Shown here: positions 16,680 to 24,424 of the stretch, piece after piece | How the letters are laid out: each line of letters starts with the position of its first letter | How positions within the stretch are numbered: the stretch's first letter is position 1 | DNA from: an uncultured Bacilli bacterium | Lineage (GTDB): Bacteria; Bacillota_I; Bacilli_A; RF39; UBA660 | Assembly (NCBI GenBank): GCA_934085585.1 | Contig: CAKOHI010000010.1 | Location: 1-55,734 of the forward strand | DNA length: 55,734 nt | Direction: 5' to 3' | Made by a program: the position numbers and the translations under genes | Notes under the pieces: generated by a model | The model's database searches: none | What the model saw: only the letters and a program-made list of their open reading frames with translations | Told to the model about the DNA's origin: nothing

Positions 16680-17123
16680 CTATAATTCTAAATCACACTC
16701 ATAATTTACATTATTACTTTTAATATTTATTGCCTTGGCATATACTCTATTATTTTTTTTATAAATTTGTATTTCATCACATAACATACTTTTATTAGTA
16801 ACATTATTTATTAAATCTTTCTTATTTTCACTATTTACTTCATTAGTTGTATAATACTCATTTTCAATTAAATACTTAACATTAACTAATTTACAAAAAT
16901 CATAATTTACTTCATCAACATTACATGTTTCAATTAATTCATTTTGATTTTCTTGTCCATAGATAATAGCACTAGACTCTAAATTACTTATTTTGGTATC
17001 AACCAATTTTTGTAACGAATTACGTCTTATATTCATAACTCCGAATGTTGCCATAGATAAAATGATACTCAAAATAACTACAACAGCAAGTACCTCCACT
17101 AATGTAAATCCTTTTTTACTCAT
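16680..17123 (-). CDS. Type IV pilin-like (prepilin) protein
   Basis: The N-terminus KKGFTLVEVLAVVVILSII is a class III prepilin signal. The cleavage site falls after Gly5 and Glu lies at position 5 of the mature chain. A hydrophobic alpha-helix follows (about residues 6-28). The remaining roughly 110 residues contain four cysteines. Such proteins are assembled into competence or type II/IV-like pili after processing by a prepilin peptidase, and no other pilus gene is in the window. Its ATG overlaps the TGA of engB. Confidence 0.8.
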   Translation of the reverse strand: MSKKGFTLVEVLAVVVILSIILSMATFGVMNIRRNSLQKLVDTKISNLESSAIIYGQENQNELIETCNVDEVNYDFCKLVNVKYLIENEYYTTNEVNSENKKDLINNVTNKSMLCDEIQIYKKNNRVYAKAINIKSNNVNYECDLEL

Positions 17124-17698
17124 ATTTTCCCCTCAATTATACTTAATACTTCACTTCTACCTTTTTTAGTAACTGTACTAAATGTAATGAATTCATCTGC
17201 ATCAAACTTTAAAGTATCTTTAATTAATTTATCTTGCTTGATTCTTCCATTTTTGCTTATTTTATCATATTTTGTAGCAACAATAGTAATATCCAAATTA
17301 TAATACTTCAAAAACTCATACATCAAAACATCATCTTCCGTAGGTTTATGTCTATAATCAATTAACATAAATACATGTTTTAAATTCTCTCTAGATTTTA
17401 AATATTCCTCGATCATTAATCCAAACTTTTTTTGAGTATCTTTGCTTACACTTGCATAACCATATCCAGGTACATCCACTAAATAAAATGAATCATTTAC
17501 TAAATAAAAGTTTAAAGTTTGTGTCTTTCCAGGCTTACTACTTGTTCTTGCAAAGTTTTTTCTTTCAATCAAAGTATTTATAAAACTACTTTTCCCAACA
17601 TTACTTCTACCTACAAGTAAAAACTCAGCCTTTTTATCTTCTGGATACTGACTTCTTCTTACAGCAATAATTGGTTCCTTCACACTTTCAATTTGCAT
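17120..17698 (-). CDS. engB: Ribosome-biogenesis GTP-binding protein EngB (YsxC)
   Basis: EngB is a small single-domain GTPase for 50S assembly. G1 is GRSNVGKS, G3 lies in DVPGYGYA and G4 is TKYDK. I place the start at ATG 17698 (protein MQIESVKEP..., 192 residues), because GTGAGG lies six bases upstream. The four earlier codons begin with GTG inside that ribosome site. The TGA overlaps the ATG of the prepilin gene, and der follows. Confidence 0.94.
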   Translation of the reverse strand: MQIESVKEPIIAVRRSQYPEDKKAEFLLVGRSNVGKSSFINTLIERKNFARTSSKPGKTQTLNFYLVNDSFYLVDVPGYGYASVSKDTQKKFGLMIEEYLKSRENLKHVFMLIDYRHKPTEDDVLMYEFLKYYNLDITIVATKYDKISKNGRIKQDKLIKDTLKFDADEFITFSTVTKKGRSEVLSIIEGKI

Positions 17699-17788
17699 AA
17701 TTTGCCTCACCCACTTAATTATATATTATTTCATTTAAAAATGCAAATTTTCATATATATTTAGTAACGAATAAAAGGAGGAAATTAT

Positions 17789-18139
17789 ATGCACAATACT
17801 AATTTTCCTCCCTCAATAGATCCCCATACTTTCTCAATTATAGCAGTTGCAGTTGGTTATGCTTGCGTCGGAGATTATAATGCTAATGAACAAAATTCCA
17901 TAGGAAACTGGCTAATACTTGTTGGGCAATACATTCTAACACATGCTGCGCAACAACAATTAATAGAGTCAAGAATAGACAATAATAATATGAACTCAAA
18001 CTCAAAAAAAGCAAAAAAAGGTGGTTCCCCATACACAGATAACGAGAACCACAAAAGTAACCAAAACCAACGAAACGAAGTAGACTTCTTATTAGACGCA
18101 TTAAACAAAATGCAACAAGAATTGGATAAACTAAAATAG
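17789..18139 (+). CDS. Conserved-looking hypothetical protein, possible membrane association
   Basis: The 116-residue ORF has a strong AGGAGG site seven bases before the ATG and codon use like its neighbours. The first 65 residues are well ordered and moderately hydrophobic (PPSIDPHTFSIIAVAVGYA, then GNWLILVGQYILT and AAQQQLIESR). A polar Asn/Ser/Lys linker follows, then a C-terminal amphipathic helix (VDFLLDALNKMQQELDKL). The N-terminal block looks familiar from uncharacterised Bacillota proteins, but I cannot name it. It stands alone between divergent and convergent minus-strand genes. Confidence 0.65.
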   Translation: MHNTNFPPSIDPHTFSIIAVAVGYACVGDYNANEQNSIGNWLILVGQYILTHAAQQQLIESRIDNNNMNSNSKKAKKGGSPYTDNENHKSNQNQRNEVDFLLDALNKMQQELDKLK

Positions 18140-18166
18140 CATATGTATATCCAACATTTTTAACAA

Positions 18167-19765
18167 TTAATTTAATATAATCGGATTATTCATGCTTCCA
18201 CTTCCGGATTTGTAAGTTACAGAAGACTCAAGATTGAAAGATGGCCTAATTGCATAAGAGTTATTTACATTAAAATTTGGTACAGCACCAACACCTTGTA
18301 TAAAAAAAGAAGTACCTGCACTAGTTAAACTGCGAGTAATAGTCCATTCATGAAGTCCCATATACATCCAATTAACACTTATAGCCACTCTGTAATCCTT
18401 TGTAGCATCACTATTATAACCAAATAATTCCCATGCACTTGGACTAGCACTATAAAAATAATCTGATACATAAATTAACCCTATTTTTACATTTTCAGTT
18501 GTTGTTGATGAACTACTTCCAATTTCCTTTTGAAATGTTACAGATGGAATGAATGGATCTACATTAATAACTCCTGAACTACTTCCATTGCCAATAAGTT
18601 GATATCCAAATCCCCCAACTTTCCATGTTGTTGTTGCTATTTTATTTGCCCAATTTGTACCTATATTATTTATAAAATTTGTATTTAAGTTCATCTTATT
18701 TAAATTACTTTCACTCCATGTGTTAGTTGCTGTTGCATTATTCCAATAATATGTATTAATTGACGATAAACTTCCTAAATACGTAGAATCTGGCGTTGAT
18801 AGTTCCGAATAATCTCCATCCGTCCCTAACAAATTGCTATTTGCATAATCATATTTTATTAACTTTACCAATTGTTGCCCGCTTACTCCATGATAATTTT
18901 CTCCAAATACACCAATAATTCTATATAAATTATCTGTTGGACATGGACTCGTTGTTGAACCAAAACAGACAAAATTATTGACTTGGTCTGAAGGTCCTGC
19001 ATATCTATAATTATTATCACCCGCTCCATTTGCGAGTGTTGAGTCATGGTAATAGATATTATTTTCTCCTTGTGTTCCTGTATATTGTGATATTACATAA
19101 TCTGCGAGTGTTATCTTGTATTCCTCTTTTTGTATATACACATCAATATTCATTTTAGCATTTTCATTTACAGATTGATCAGTTGACAAATTAACAAAAG
19201 TTAAAGTAAATGTCCAAGTATGAGTCGTACCAGTCGTAGATGATGTTGTACTTATTGGATAATCAGTTTTCACATTATATATTCCATTAGCTTTAGTAAC
19301 ATCAAACCCTGATACACCCCCAGATGTAACATAAGATAAGCCAGCTACTCCAGATGTAACATTATTACCATTTTCATCTTTTATAGTAAGTATTACTTCT
19401 GGTGTATTATCACTAGTAGAATAAGTATAAGAATTATTTTTTATAAATACTCCCACATAATAAGTTGCATTTGCTTCATTAGTCCTACTAGATGCTACTA
19501 ACTTAACTTTAGGATTAGTTGTACTACTTAAATTACTTCCACCAGTTGTAAAATTATCAGATGTGGCACTTAAACTCAAATTATTTCCCTTAGAAAATAT
19601 CAAAGTATCCCCACTCGCAGTTACTTCACCTTGTCCTTCTAGATCTTCCCCTATTCTTTGACCTAAATAAGAATAAGAAAATTTTCCCACAAGTAAAGCC
19701 AATACTAAAAGTATTAAAACAAATATAAAAATTAAACTCAATTTTCTAGCATTTATTTTTTCCAC
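18167..19765 (-). CDS. Exported surface protein, long paralogue of the variable-region protein
   Basis: The 532-residue protein has a membrane/signal helix (about residues 8-32) and a Thr/Ser/Asn-rich beta-type region (about 45-230). From CPTDNLYRIIGVF onward a C-terminal module matches the protein at 3937-4884. The segment between WTI and RPSFNL corresponds to the candidate variable region but uses ordinary A/T-ending codons, so this copy shows no sign of diversification. The start is GTG after AGGTGA. It probably acts at the cell surface; the ligand is unknown. A weak TATAAT lies upstream. Confidence 0.7.
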   Translation of the reverse strand: MEKINARKLSLIFIFVLILLVLALLVGKFSYSYLGQRIGEDLEGQGEVTASGDTLIFSKGNNLSLSATSDNFTTGGSNLSSTTNPKVKLVASSRTNEANATYYVGVFIKNNSYTYSTSDNTPEVILTIKDENGNNVTSGVAGLSYVTSGGVSGFDVTKANGIYNVKTDYPISTTSSTTGTTHTWTFTLTFVNLSTDQSVNENAKMNIDVYIQKEEYKITLADYVISQYTGTQGENNIYYHDSTLANGAGDNNYRYAGPSDQVNNFVCFGSTTSPCPTDNLYRIIGVFGENYHGVSGQQLVKLIKYDYANSNLLGTDGDYSELSTPDSTYLGSLSSINTYYWNNATATNTWSESNLNKMNLNTNFINNIGTNWANKIATTTWKVGGFGYQLIGNGSSSGVINVDPFIPSVTFQKEIGSSSSTTTENVKIGLIYVSDYFYSASPSAWELFGYNSDATKDYRVAISVNWMYMGLHEWTITRSLTSAGTSFFIQGVGAVPNFNVNNSYAIRPSFNLESSVTYKSGSGSMNNPIILN

Positions 19766-19876
19766 TTTAAATCACCTATCTTAAACATTATATCATTATT
19801 TTTATTTAATATAAAGTTTTTTCTTTTATATTTATAAAAAATATGTTAGAATAACTCCTTACAAAGAAGGTTTATT

Positions 19877-20950
19877 ATGCAAACATGTTTTAAAAAAGAA
19901 CTAAAAGATAAATATCAATTTTTACAATCCATTTATAAAAATGCCCTACCTGAAGATAAAGAAGTAATTTTAAGAACCCTTAAAACAATAGAATCAAATC
20001 TTGTAAACGAAAGCATTCCAGGAAGTATTGACATACTATTAGAATCAGACTATAAAGAATTAATTCTATCACAATTTTTATGGAAACCCATAAAAGAATT
20101 AGCAAGTATTAGAGAACCAGAAGAAACAAAACAATCATTAAATAAATTAAATTTAACCCTTAAAGATATTATGGATTTACTTCATGATTTTTTCAAACTA
20201 TCAACCACTAAAAATATATATGAAATATTCGAAAAAGTTTATAAAGAAAACAAAAAATCAATTAGGTATATAAACGGAGAAAATATTGATTACTCTGGTG
20301 AAATAATTTATTTAGAATACTTAAAAAAGTTTTATATAATGGGTACAAAAAACAATACACTTTATGATATAATGATTTTTGCTCATGAATTCGGACATAC
20401 AATACAGTTTTCCACAAATTATAATTCAACTTTATTTAAGGAATTAAACATTTATATTGAAATAATAAGTATATTTTTTGAACTTATATGTAATGAACAT
20501 TTTATAAAAGGCAAGTTTTCAAAAGAAGCTAATTTGAATAGTTATTTAACACTATCAAAACACACTGAATCCATTCAAAATGTATCCAGTGAATTAACGC
20601 TTTTAGATATAATAAAAATTAAAAATGGCGAATCTAATGACGTTTTAAGACAAAATATTGATGAATTAATCGCATTATTATCAAAAGAAAATATAAATAA
20701 TATTATGAATTTAAGACCAGCCAGAGATTATATTTATGTAATTGCATATTATTTTGCCACTAATCTTTTTATGATTTACAAAACTGATCCAGAGTATGCT
20801 TTTTATTTAGTAAATAAAATTATGAATTTAGATTTATGTTTATCTAAAGAAGAATATTTTAAAAGATTACAAGATACAGGAATAACAGATGTAAACAGAA
20901 CTAAAGAATATCACGATTTAATATTAACACGATTTAACAAAACAATTTAA
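19877..20950 (+). CDS. Predicted zinc metallopeptidase (M3-like gluzincin)
   Basis: The 357-residue, mainly helical protein carries HEFGH at residues 170-174. A candidate third ligand glutamate lies 20-30 residues later (Glu195 or Glu202, in IEIISIFFEL). This is the gluzincin arrangement seen in M3 oligopeptidases, although the chain is much shorter than the usual 560-600 residues and the flanking sequence matches only loosely. No signal peptide is present, so it is probably cytoplasmic. GAAGG precedes the ATG. Its substrate is unknown. Confidence 0.65.
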   Translation: MQTCFKKELKDKYQFLQSIYKNALPEDKEVILRTLKTIESNLVNESIPGSIDILLESDYKELILSQFLWKPIKELASIREPEETKQSLNKLNLTLKDIMDLLHDFFKLSTTKNIYEIFEKVYKENKKSIRYINGENIDYSGEIIYLEYLKKFYIMGTKNNTLYDIMIFAHEFGHTIQFSTNYNSTLFKELNIYIEIISIFFELICNEHFIKGKFSKEANLNSYLTLSKHTESIQNVSSELTLLDIIKIKNGESNDVLRQNIDELIALLSKENINNIMNLRPARDYIYVIAYYFATNLFMIYKTDPEYAFYLVNKIMNLDLCLSKEEYFKRLQDTGITDVNRTKEYHDLILTRFNKTI

Positions 20951-20952
20951 TA

Positions 20953-20981
20953 TTGCATTTTTAATATTATTACGATATAAT
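20953..20981 (+). promoter_or_regulatory. Promoter of the DUF1016 array leader
   Basis: TTGCAT, 17 bases and TATAAT lie three bases after the peptidase stop codon. RNA would start near 20988 and include a leader of about 115 bases before the first DUF1016 start codon. Confidence 0.75.
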
Positions 20982-21024
20982 CCTTTTAGGAATAATGTAT
21001 ATATATTGAATATATATAGGTATG

Positions 21025-21086
21025 AAGGTAATTAAAAATAATCAGATAAATAATTTTCTGAAACATTTTATTACCTTTTTATTTTT
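21025..21086 (+). terminator. Terminator/attenuator in the DUF1016 leader
   Basis: AAGGTAAT (21025) pairs with ATTACCTT (21070-21077) and is followed by TTTATTTTT. Inside, TCAGA can pair with TCTGA. It lies between the promoter and the coding region, so it either releases a short leader RNA of about 95 nt or attenuates expression. A further AU-rich hairpin sits at about 21000-21018. Confidence 0.6.
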
Positions 21087-21103
21087 GTGAAAGGAATTTA
21101 TAA

Positions 21104-21985
21104 ATGAATTATTATAATAAAATTAAAAATGAAATAATAAATAATGAAATAACTAAAAAAGTTAAAGATTATTCTAAAAATAAGAGTGATTTAACAACTT
21201 ATTATAATGTAGGCAAACTATTAAGCGAAGCTGGTAAGCATTATGGTGAGGGTATTATAAAAGAGTATTCTAATAAATTAAGTAAAGATTTAAATAGAAA
21301 ATATTCAGTAACAACATTGAAATATATGAGATTATTTTATAAATTTGTAAAAAGTCAGCCATTGGCTGACCATTTAACATGGAGTCATTACATGGAATTA
21401 TTGCCATTAAAAGATAAAGATAAGATAAATTATTATATAGGAGTAACAACTAAAAACAATTTATCAAAAAGGCAACTTCGTGAACGAATAAAAAATAATG
21501 AATATGAAAGATTAGATAATAAAACTAAACAGAAATTGATTGAACATAAAGAAACTAAAGTTGAAGATTTCATTAAAAATCCAATTGTAATTAGAAATTC
21601 TTCTAATCATGAAATTATATCAGAAAAGATGTTACAAAAACTTATTCTTGAAGATATTCCATCTTTTTTAGATGAACTTGGAACAGGTTTTACATTTATT
21701 AGAAATGAATATAAAATTAAACTTGGAAATACTTATAATTATATTGATTTGCTTTTGTTTAATTATGAATTTAATTGTTTCGTTGTTGTAGAGCTAAAAG
21801 TAACTGAATTAAAAAAAGAACATATTGGTCAAATTGAAGTATATATGAATTATATTGATAAAAATCTAAAAAAGGTTACTCAAGATAAAACTATTGGTAT
21901 TATTATTTGTAAAAAAGATAATAAATTTATCATGGAATATTGTAGTGATGAAAGGATAAGTGTGAGAAAATATGAATTATTATAA
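21104..21985 (+). CDS. DUF1016/YhcG-family PD-(D/E)XK nuclease-domain protein, copy 1
   Basis: This full-length 293-residue member of the YhcG family has an N-terminal helical DUF1016_N domain (YYNVGKLLSEAGKHYG and LTWSHYMELL). Its C-terminal PDDEXK_9 nuclease domain has the catalytic triad pattern IDLLLFN, VVVELKV and Q at GQIEVY. Family members are accessory-genome proteins with suggested roles in DNA processing or defence. Residues 84-89 are encoded by a palindrome (21354-21370). AAAGGA precedes the ATG. Its last 14 bases overlap copy 2, so the array arose by tandem duplication. Confidence 0.85.
   Translation: MNYYNKIKNEIINNEITKKVKDYSKNKSDLTTYYNVGKLLSEAGKHYGEGIIKEYSNKLSKDLNRKYSVTTLKYMRLFYKFVKSQPLADHLTWSHYMELLPLKDKDKINYYIGVTTKNNLSKRQLRERIKNNEYERLDNKTKQKLIEHKETKVEDFIKNPIVIRNSSNHEIISEKMLQKLILEDIPSFLDELGTGFTFIRNEYKIKLGNTYNYIDLLLFNYEFNCFVVVELKVTELKKEHIGQIEVYMNYIDKNLKKVTQDKTIGIIICKKDNKFIMEYCSDERISVRKYELL
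21354..21370. repeat. Palindrome P1 inside DUF1016 copy 1
   Basis: Seven-base arms GTCAGCC and GGCTGAC surround ATT. It encodes the segment before the conserved LTWSHY motif, the same protein position as P2, P3 and P4 but with a different arm sequence. Confidence 0.75.
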
Positions 21986-22562
21986 GAAAATAAAAACAGA
22001 AATAATAAATAATGAAATAACTAAAAAAATTAAGGACCATTCTAAAAACATGATTGGTTTAAGCGCTTACTATAATATAGGTAAATTATTAAGTGGAGCT
22101 GGTAAGCATTATGGTGAAGGTATTATAAAAGAATATTCTAATAAATTAAGTAAAGAATTTGGTAAAGGTTATAGTACTAGGAACTTAAGGAATTTGAGAC
22201 AATTTTATTTAGTTTTTAAAAATTGGCAGACACTGTCTGCCAATTTGACATGGAGTCATTATTGTGAAATACTTTGGTTTAAAAAGCCTAAATTTCTATT
22301 TTATCAAAATCTTTGTTTAAAATACCATTTATCCATTCGACAACTTCGTGAACGAATAAAAAATAATGAATATGAAAGATTAGATGACCAAACTAAACAG
22401 AAGTTGATTGAACATAAAGAAACTAAAGCTGAGGATTTTATTAAAAATCCAATCGTTATTAGGAATTCTTTTAATTATGAAATTATATCAGAAAAAATAC
22501 TACAAAAACTGATTCTTGAAAATATTGAAAGTTTTATGAAAGAAAAATTTCTCAGGCAGTGA
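21972..22562 (+). CDS. DUF1016/YhcG-family protein, copy 2, truncated before the nuclease domain
   Basis: The 196-residue product closely matches copy 1 through the helical domain and the linker (RIKNNEYERL, EDFIKNPIVIRNS). It then breaks at FMKEKFLRQ and stops at a palindrome (P6, 22546-22572), losing the whole nuclease domain. It starts inside the last codons of copy 1 (14-base overlap). The helical half may still be made. By itself it lacks the PD-(D/E)XK residues, so it is either a partner subunit or a decaying copy. Confidence 0.65.
   Translation: MNYYKKIKTEIINNEITKKIKDHSKNMIGLSAYYNIGKLLSGAGKHYGEGIIKEYSNKLSKEFGKGYSTRNLRNLRQFYLVFKNWQTLSANLTWSHYCEILWFKKPKFLFYQNLCLKYHLSIRQLRERIKNNEYERLDDQTKQKLIEHKETKAEDFIKNPIVIRNSFNYEIISEKILQKLILENIESFMKEKFLRQ
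22220..22246. repeat. Palindrome P2 inside DUF1016 copy 2
   Basis: Perfect 12-base arms (AAATTGGCAGAC and its complement) surround ACT. It encodes WQTLSAN just before LTWSHY. Confidence 0.85.
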
Positions 22563-22572
22563 CTGAGAAATT
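22546..22572. repeat. Palindrome P6 at the copy 2 / copy 3 junction
   Basis: Twelve-base arms with one mismatch, around AGT, lie exactly where copy 2 loses its nuclease domain and the copy 3 fragment begins. Read on the minus strand it has the ACT centre and encodes a QSLPEK-like segment. It therefore looks like the usual DUF1016 palindrome in inverted orientation. Confidence 0.75.
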
Positions 22573-22782
22573 GATTTAACAACTTACTATAATGTAGGCA
22601 AATTATTAAGTGAAGCTGGTAAGCATTATGGTGAAGGTATTATAAAAGAATATTCTAAAAAATTAAGTAAAGAATTAAACAGAAAATATTCAATAATAAC
22701 ATTAAGTTATATGAAACAATTTTATGAAAGTGGAATTTTCCAACCACTGGCTGGAAAATTAACATGGAGCCATTATTTGTAA
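22573..22782 (+). pseudogene. DUF1016/YhcG-family copy 3, fragment of the helical domain
   Basis: In frame from the end of palindrome P6 this encodes LTTYYNVGKLLSEAGKHYG and continues to LTWSHYL followed by TAA. It lacks a start codon, the N-terminus and the nuclease domain. It carries its own palindrome (P3) at the conserved position. Past the stop, homology to copy 1 continues only as far as LLPLK, and then a different sequence with palindrome P5 begins. It is a decayed internal fragment. Confidence 0.8.
22734..22760. repeat. Palindrome P3 inside DUF1016 copy 3
   Basis: Twelve-base arms beginning AATTTTCC, with one mismatch, surround ACT. It encodes FQPLAGK before LTWSHY, at the same protein position as P1, P2 and P4. 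Confidence 0.75.
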
Positions 22783-22805
22783 TTATTGCCATTAAAATTC
22801 AAAAA

Positions 22806-22824
22806 GGTGCGACAATGTCGCACC
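22806..22824. repeat. Palindrome P5 just after the end of copy 3 homology
   Basis: Perfect eight-base arms GGTGCGAC and GTCGCACC surround AAT. It is GC-rich relative to its surroundings and lies about ten bases past the last codon similar to copy 1. Between here and the ffh terminator I see only weak AT-rich hairpins. Confidence 0.7.
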
Positions 22825-22962
22825 AATCGATACGAAATCACTATTCAAAACCTCATCTAAAAAATTATTAAGGATTTTATTTTTTATATAACACTTGTTA
22901 AGACAAAGAATCTATTGGTTAGATTTCTTCGTAAACTTACCTAAAATAAGAAATTTAACACG

Positions 22963-22987
22963 AAAAAATCCAACCATCAATTGGATT
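22963..22987 (-). terminator. Intrinsic terminator of ffh
   Basis: On the minus strand AATCCAA pairs with TTGGATT around a seven-base loop and is followed by TTTT. It lies 17 bases past the ffh stop codon. Confidence 0.75.
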
Positions 22988-23003
22988 CATTATGCAAAAG
23001 TAT

Positions 23004-24302
23004 CTAAAAAGGCATGTTACCACTAGACATTTTTTTCATCATATCTTTCATCATTTCAAATTGTTTTAAAAGTCTATTAACCTCTTCTACACTTCTTCCA
23101 CTTCCCTTTGCAATTCTTTGTTTACGAGAAGCCTTTAAAATTTCTGGTTTTCTTCTTTCTTCTGGTGTCATAGATTGAAGTATAGCTTCAACATGAGCTA
23201 AATCTTTAGGATCTATTGATATATTATTAAGTCCCATTTTTCTAGCTTGAGGAAGCATTTTCAAAATATTTTCAAGAGGCCCTAATTTTTTTATTTGTTT
23301 TAAATTACTTAAAAAATCATTTAAATCATATGTACCTTTTTTCATCTTTGCAGCTTGTAATTTAGCTTCATCTTCATCAATAACATCCTCAACTTTATTT
23401 ACTATTTCTAAAATATCCCCCATATCTAGGATACGTTCAGCCATTCTTTCAGGATAAAATTCACTTAATCCGTCCATTTTTTCACTAGTACCTACAAACT
23501 TAATTGGAATATGAGTTAAATGTCTAACAGATAAAGCAACTCCGCCTTTAGTATTACCATCTAATTTTGTTAAAATACATCCCGTTAAATCTAGGGCATC
23601 ATTAAATCCATTTATAACATTAATTGCATCTTGCCCCATTGAACCATCTATAACAAGTATCTTTTCATGAGGATGTACAAGTTCATCCACATCTTTTAAT
23701 TCTTGCATTAATTCTTCATCAATTTGAAGTCTACCTGCAGTATCTATAATTATATAATCATTATTATTTTCTTTTGCATAATCTATGGCATCACGAACAA
23801 TTTCAGTAACAGTACCATCTTTACTAAAAACATCAATATTAAGTTCTTTACCAATTGTTTTTAATTGTTCTATTGCTGCAGGTCTATATATATCTGCTGC
23901 TACTAACAAAGTTTTTTTATTAAATTTCTTTCTTAAATAATTTGCAAGTTTACCTGCCGTCGTAGTTTTACCACTACCTTGAAGTCCTACAAGCATAAGT
24001 ATCGTAGGTTTTTTACTAGTTTCCAAAGGAACATAATCTCCTCCAAGTAATGAAACCAATTCATCTTTAACAATTTTTAAAAACACTTCATCAGGTTTCA
24101 AACTCTTTCCAACTTCAGCATTAATAGCTTTTTCTTTAACATCAGCCACAAATTCTTTTACTACTTGATAATTAACATCAGCTTCTAACAAGGCAATTCT
24201 AATTTCCCTCGTGGCATCACCAATATTTTCTTCGGTAATTTTACCCATTCCTCGTATATTTTTTAAAGCATTACTAATACGATCTCCCATATATTCAAAC
24301 AT
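23004..24302 (-). CDS. ffh: Signal recognition particle protein Ffh
   Basis: Ffh is the SRP54 GTPase that binds 4.5S/6S RNA and nascent membrane-protein signals. The N domain, the G domain (GLQGSGKTTT, DTAGR and TKLDG) and the Met-rich M domain (from about residue 300, with GSGRSVEEVNRLLKQFEMM) are all present. I choose ATG 24302 (MFEYMGDRISNAL, 432 residues) because GGAG lies eight bases upstream. The longer reading adds 19 atypical residues. No ylxM or scRNA gene is seen next to it. Confidence 0.95.
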   Translation of the reverse strand: MFEYMGDRISNALKNIRGMGKITEENIGDATREIRIALLEADVNYQVVKEFVADVKEKAINAEVGKSLKPDEVFLKIVKDELVSLLGGDYVPLETSKKPTILMLVGLQGSGKTTTAGKLANYLRKKFNKKTLLVAADIYRPAAIEQLKTIGKELNIDVFSKDGTVTEIVRDAIDYAKENNNDYIIIDTAGRLQIDEELMQELKDVDELVHPHEKILVIDGSMGQDAINVINGFNDALDLTGCILTKLDGNTKGGVALSVRHLTHIPIKFVGTSEKMDGLSEFYPERMAERILDMGDILEIVNKVEDVIDEDEAKLQAAKMKKGTYDLNDFLSNLKQIKKLGPLENILKMLPQARKMGLNNISIDPKDLAHVEAILQSMTPEERRKPEILKASRKQRIAKGSGRSVEEVNRLLKQFEMMKDMMKKMSSGNMPF

Positions 24303-24424
24303 TTTATCTACTCCTTTGATGTATACAAAAATATTACTATAAATTCTTAATAAAATCAATTATTTTATGACAATTGTTGTATTTTATAAAGTATTAATAT
24401 ATAATTAAGACAAGGTGAAAATAA

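Noticed and set aside
17875..18108. Two minus-strand ORFs opposite the 17789-18139 gene
   Set aside because: The plus frame has a strong AGGAGG site and protein-like composition; the reverse frames are Phe/Cys/Leu-rich shadows.
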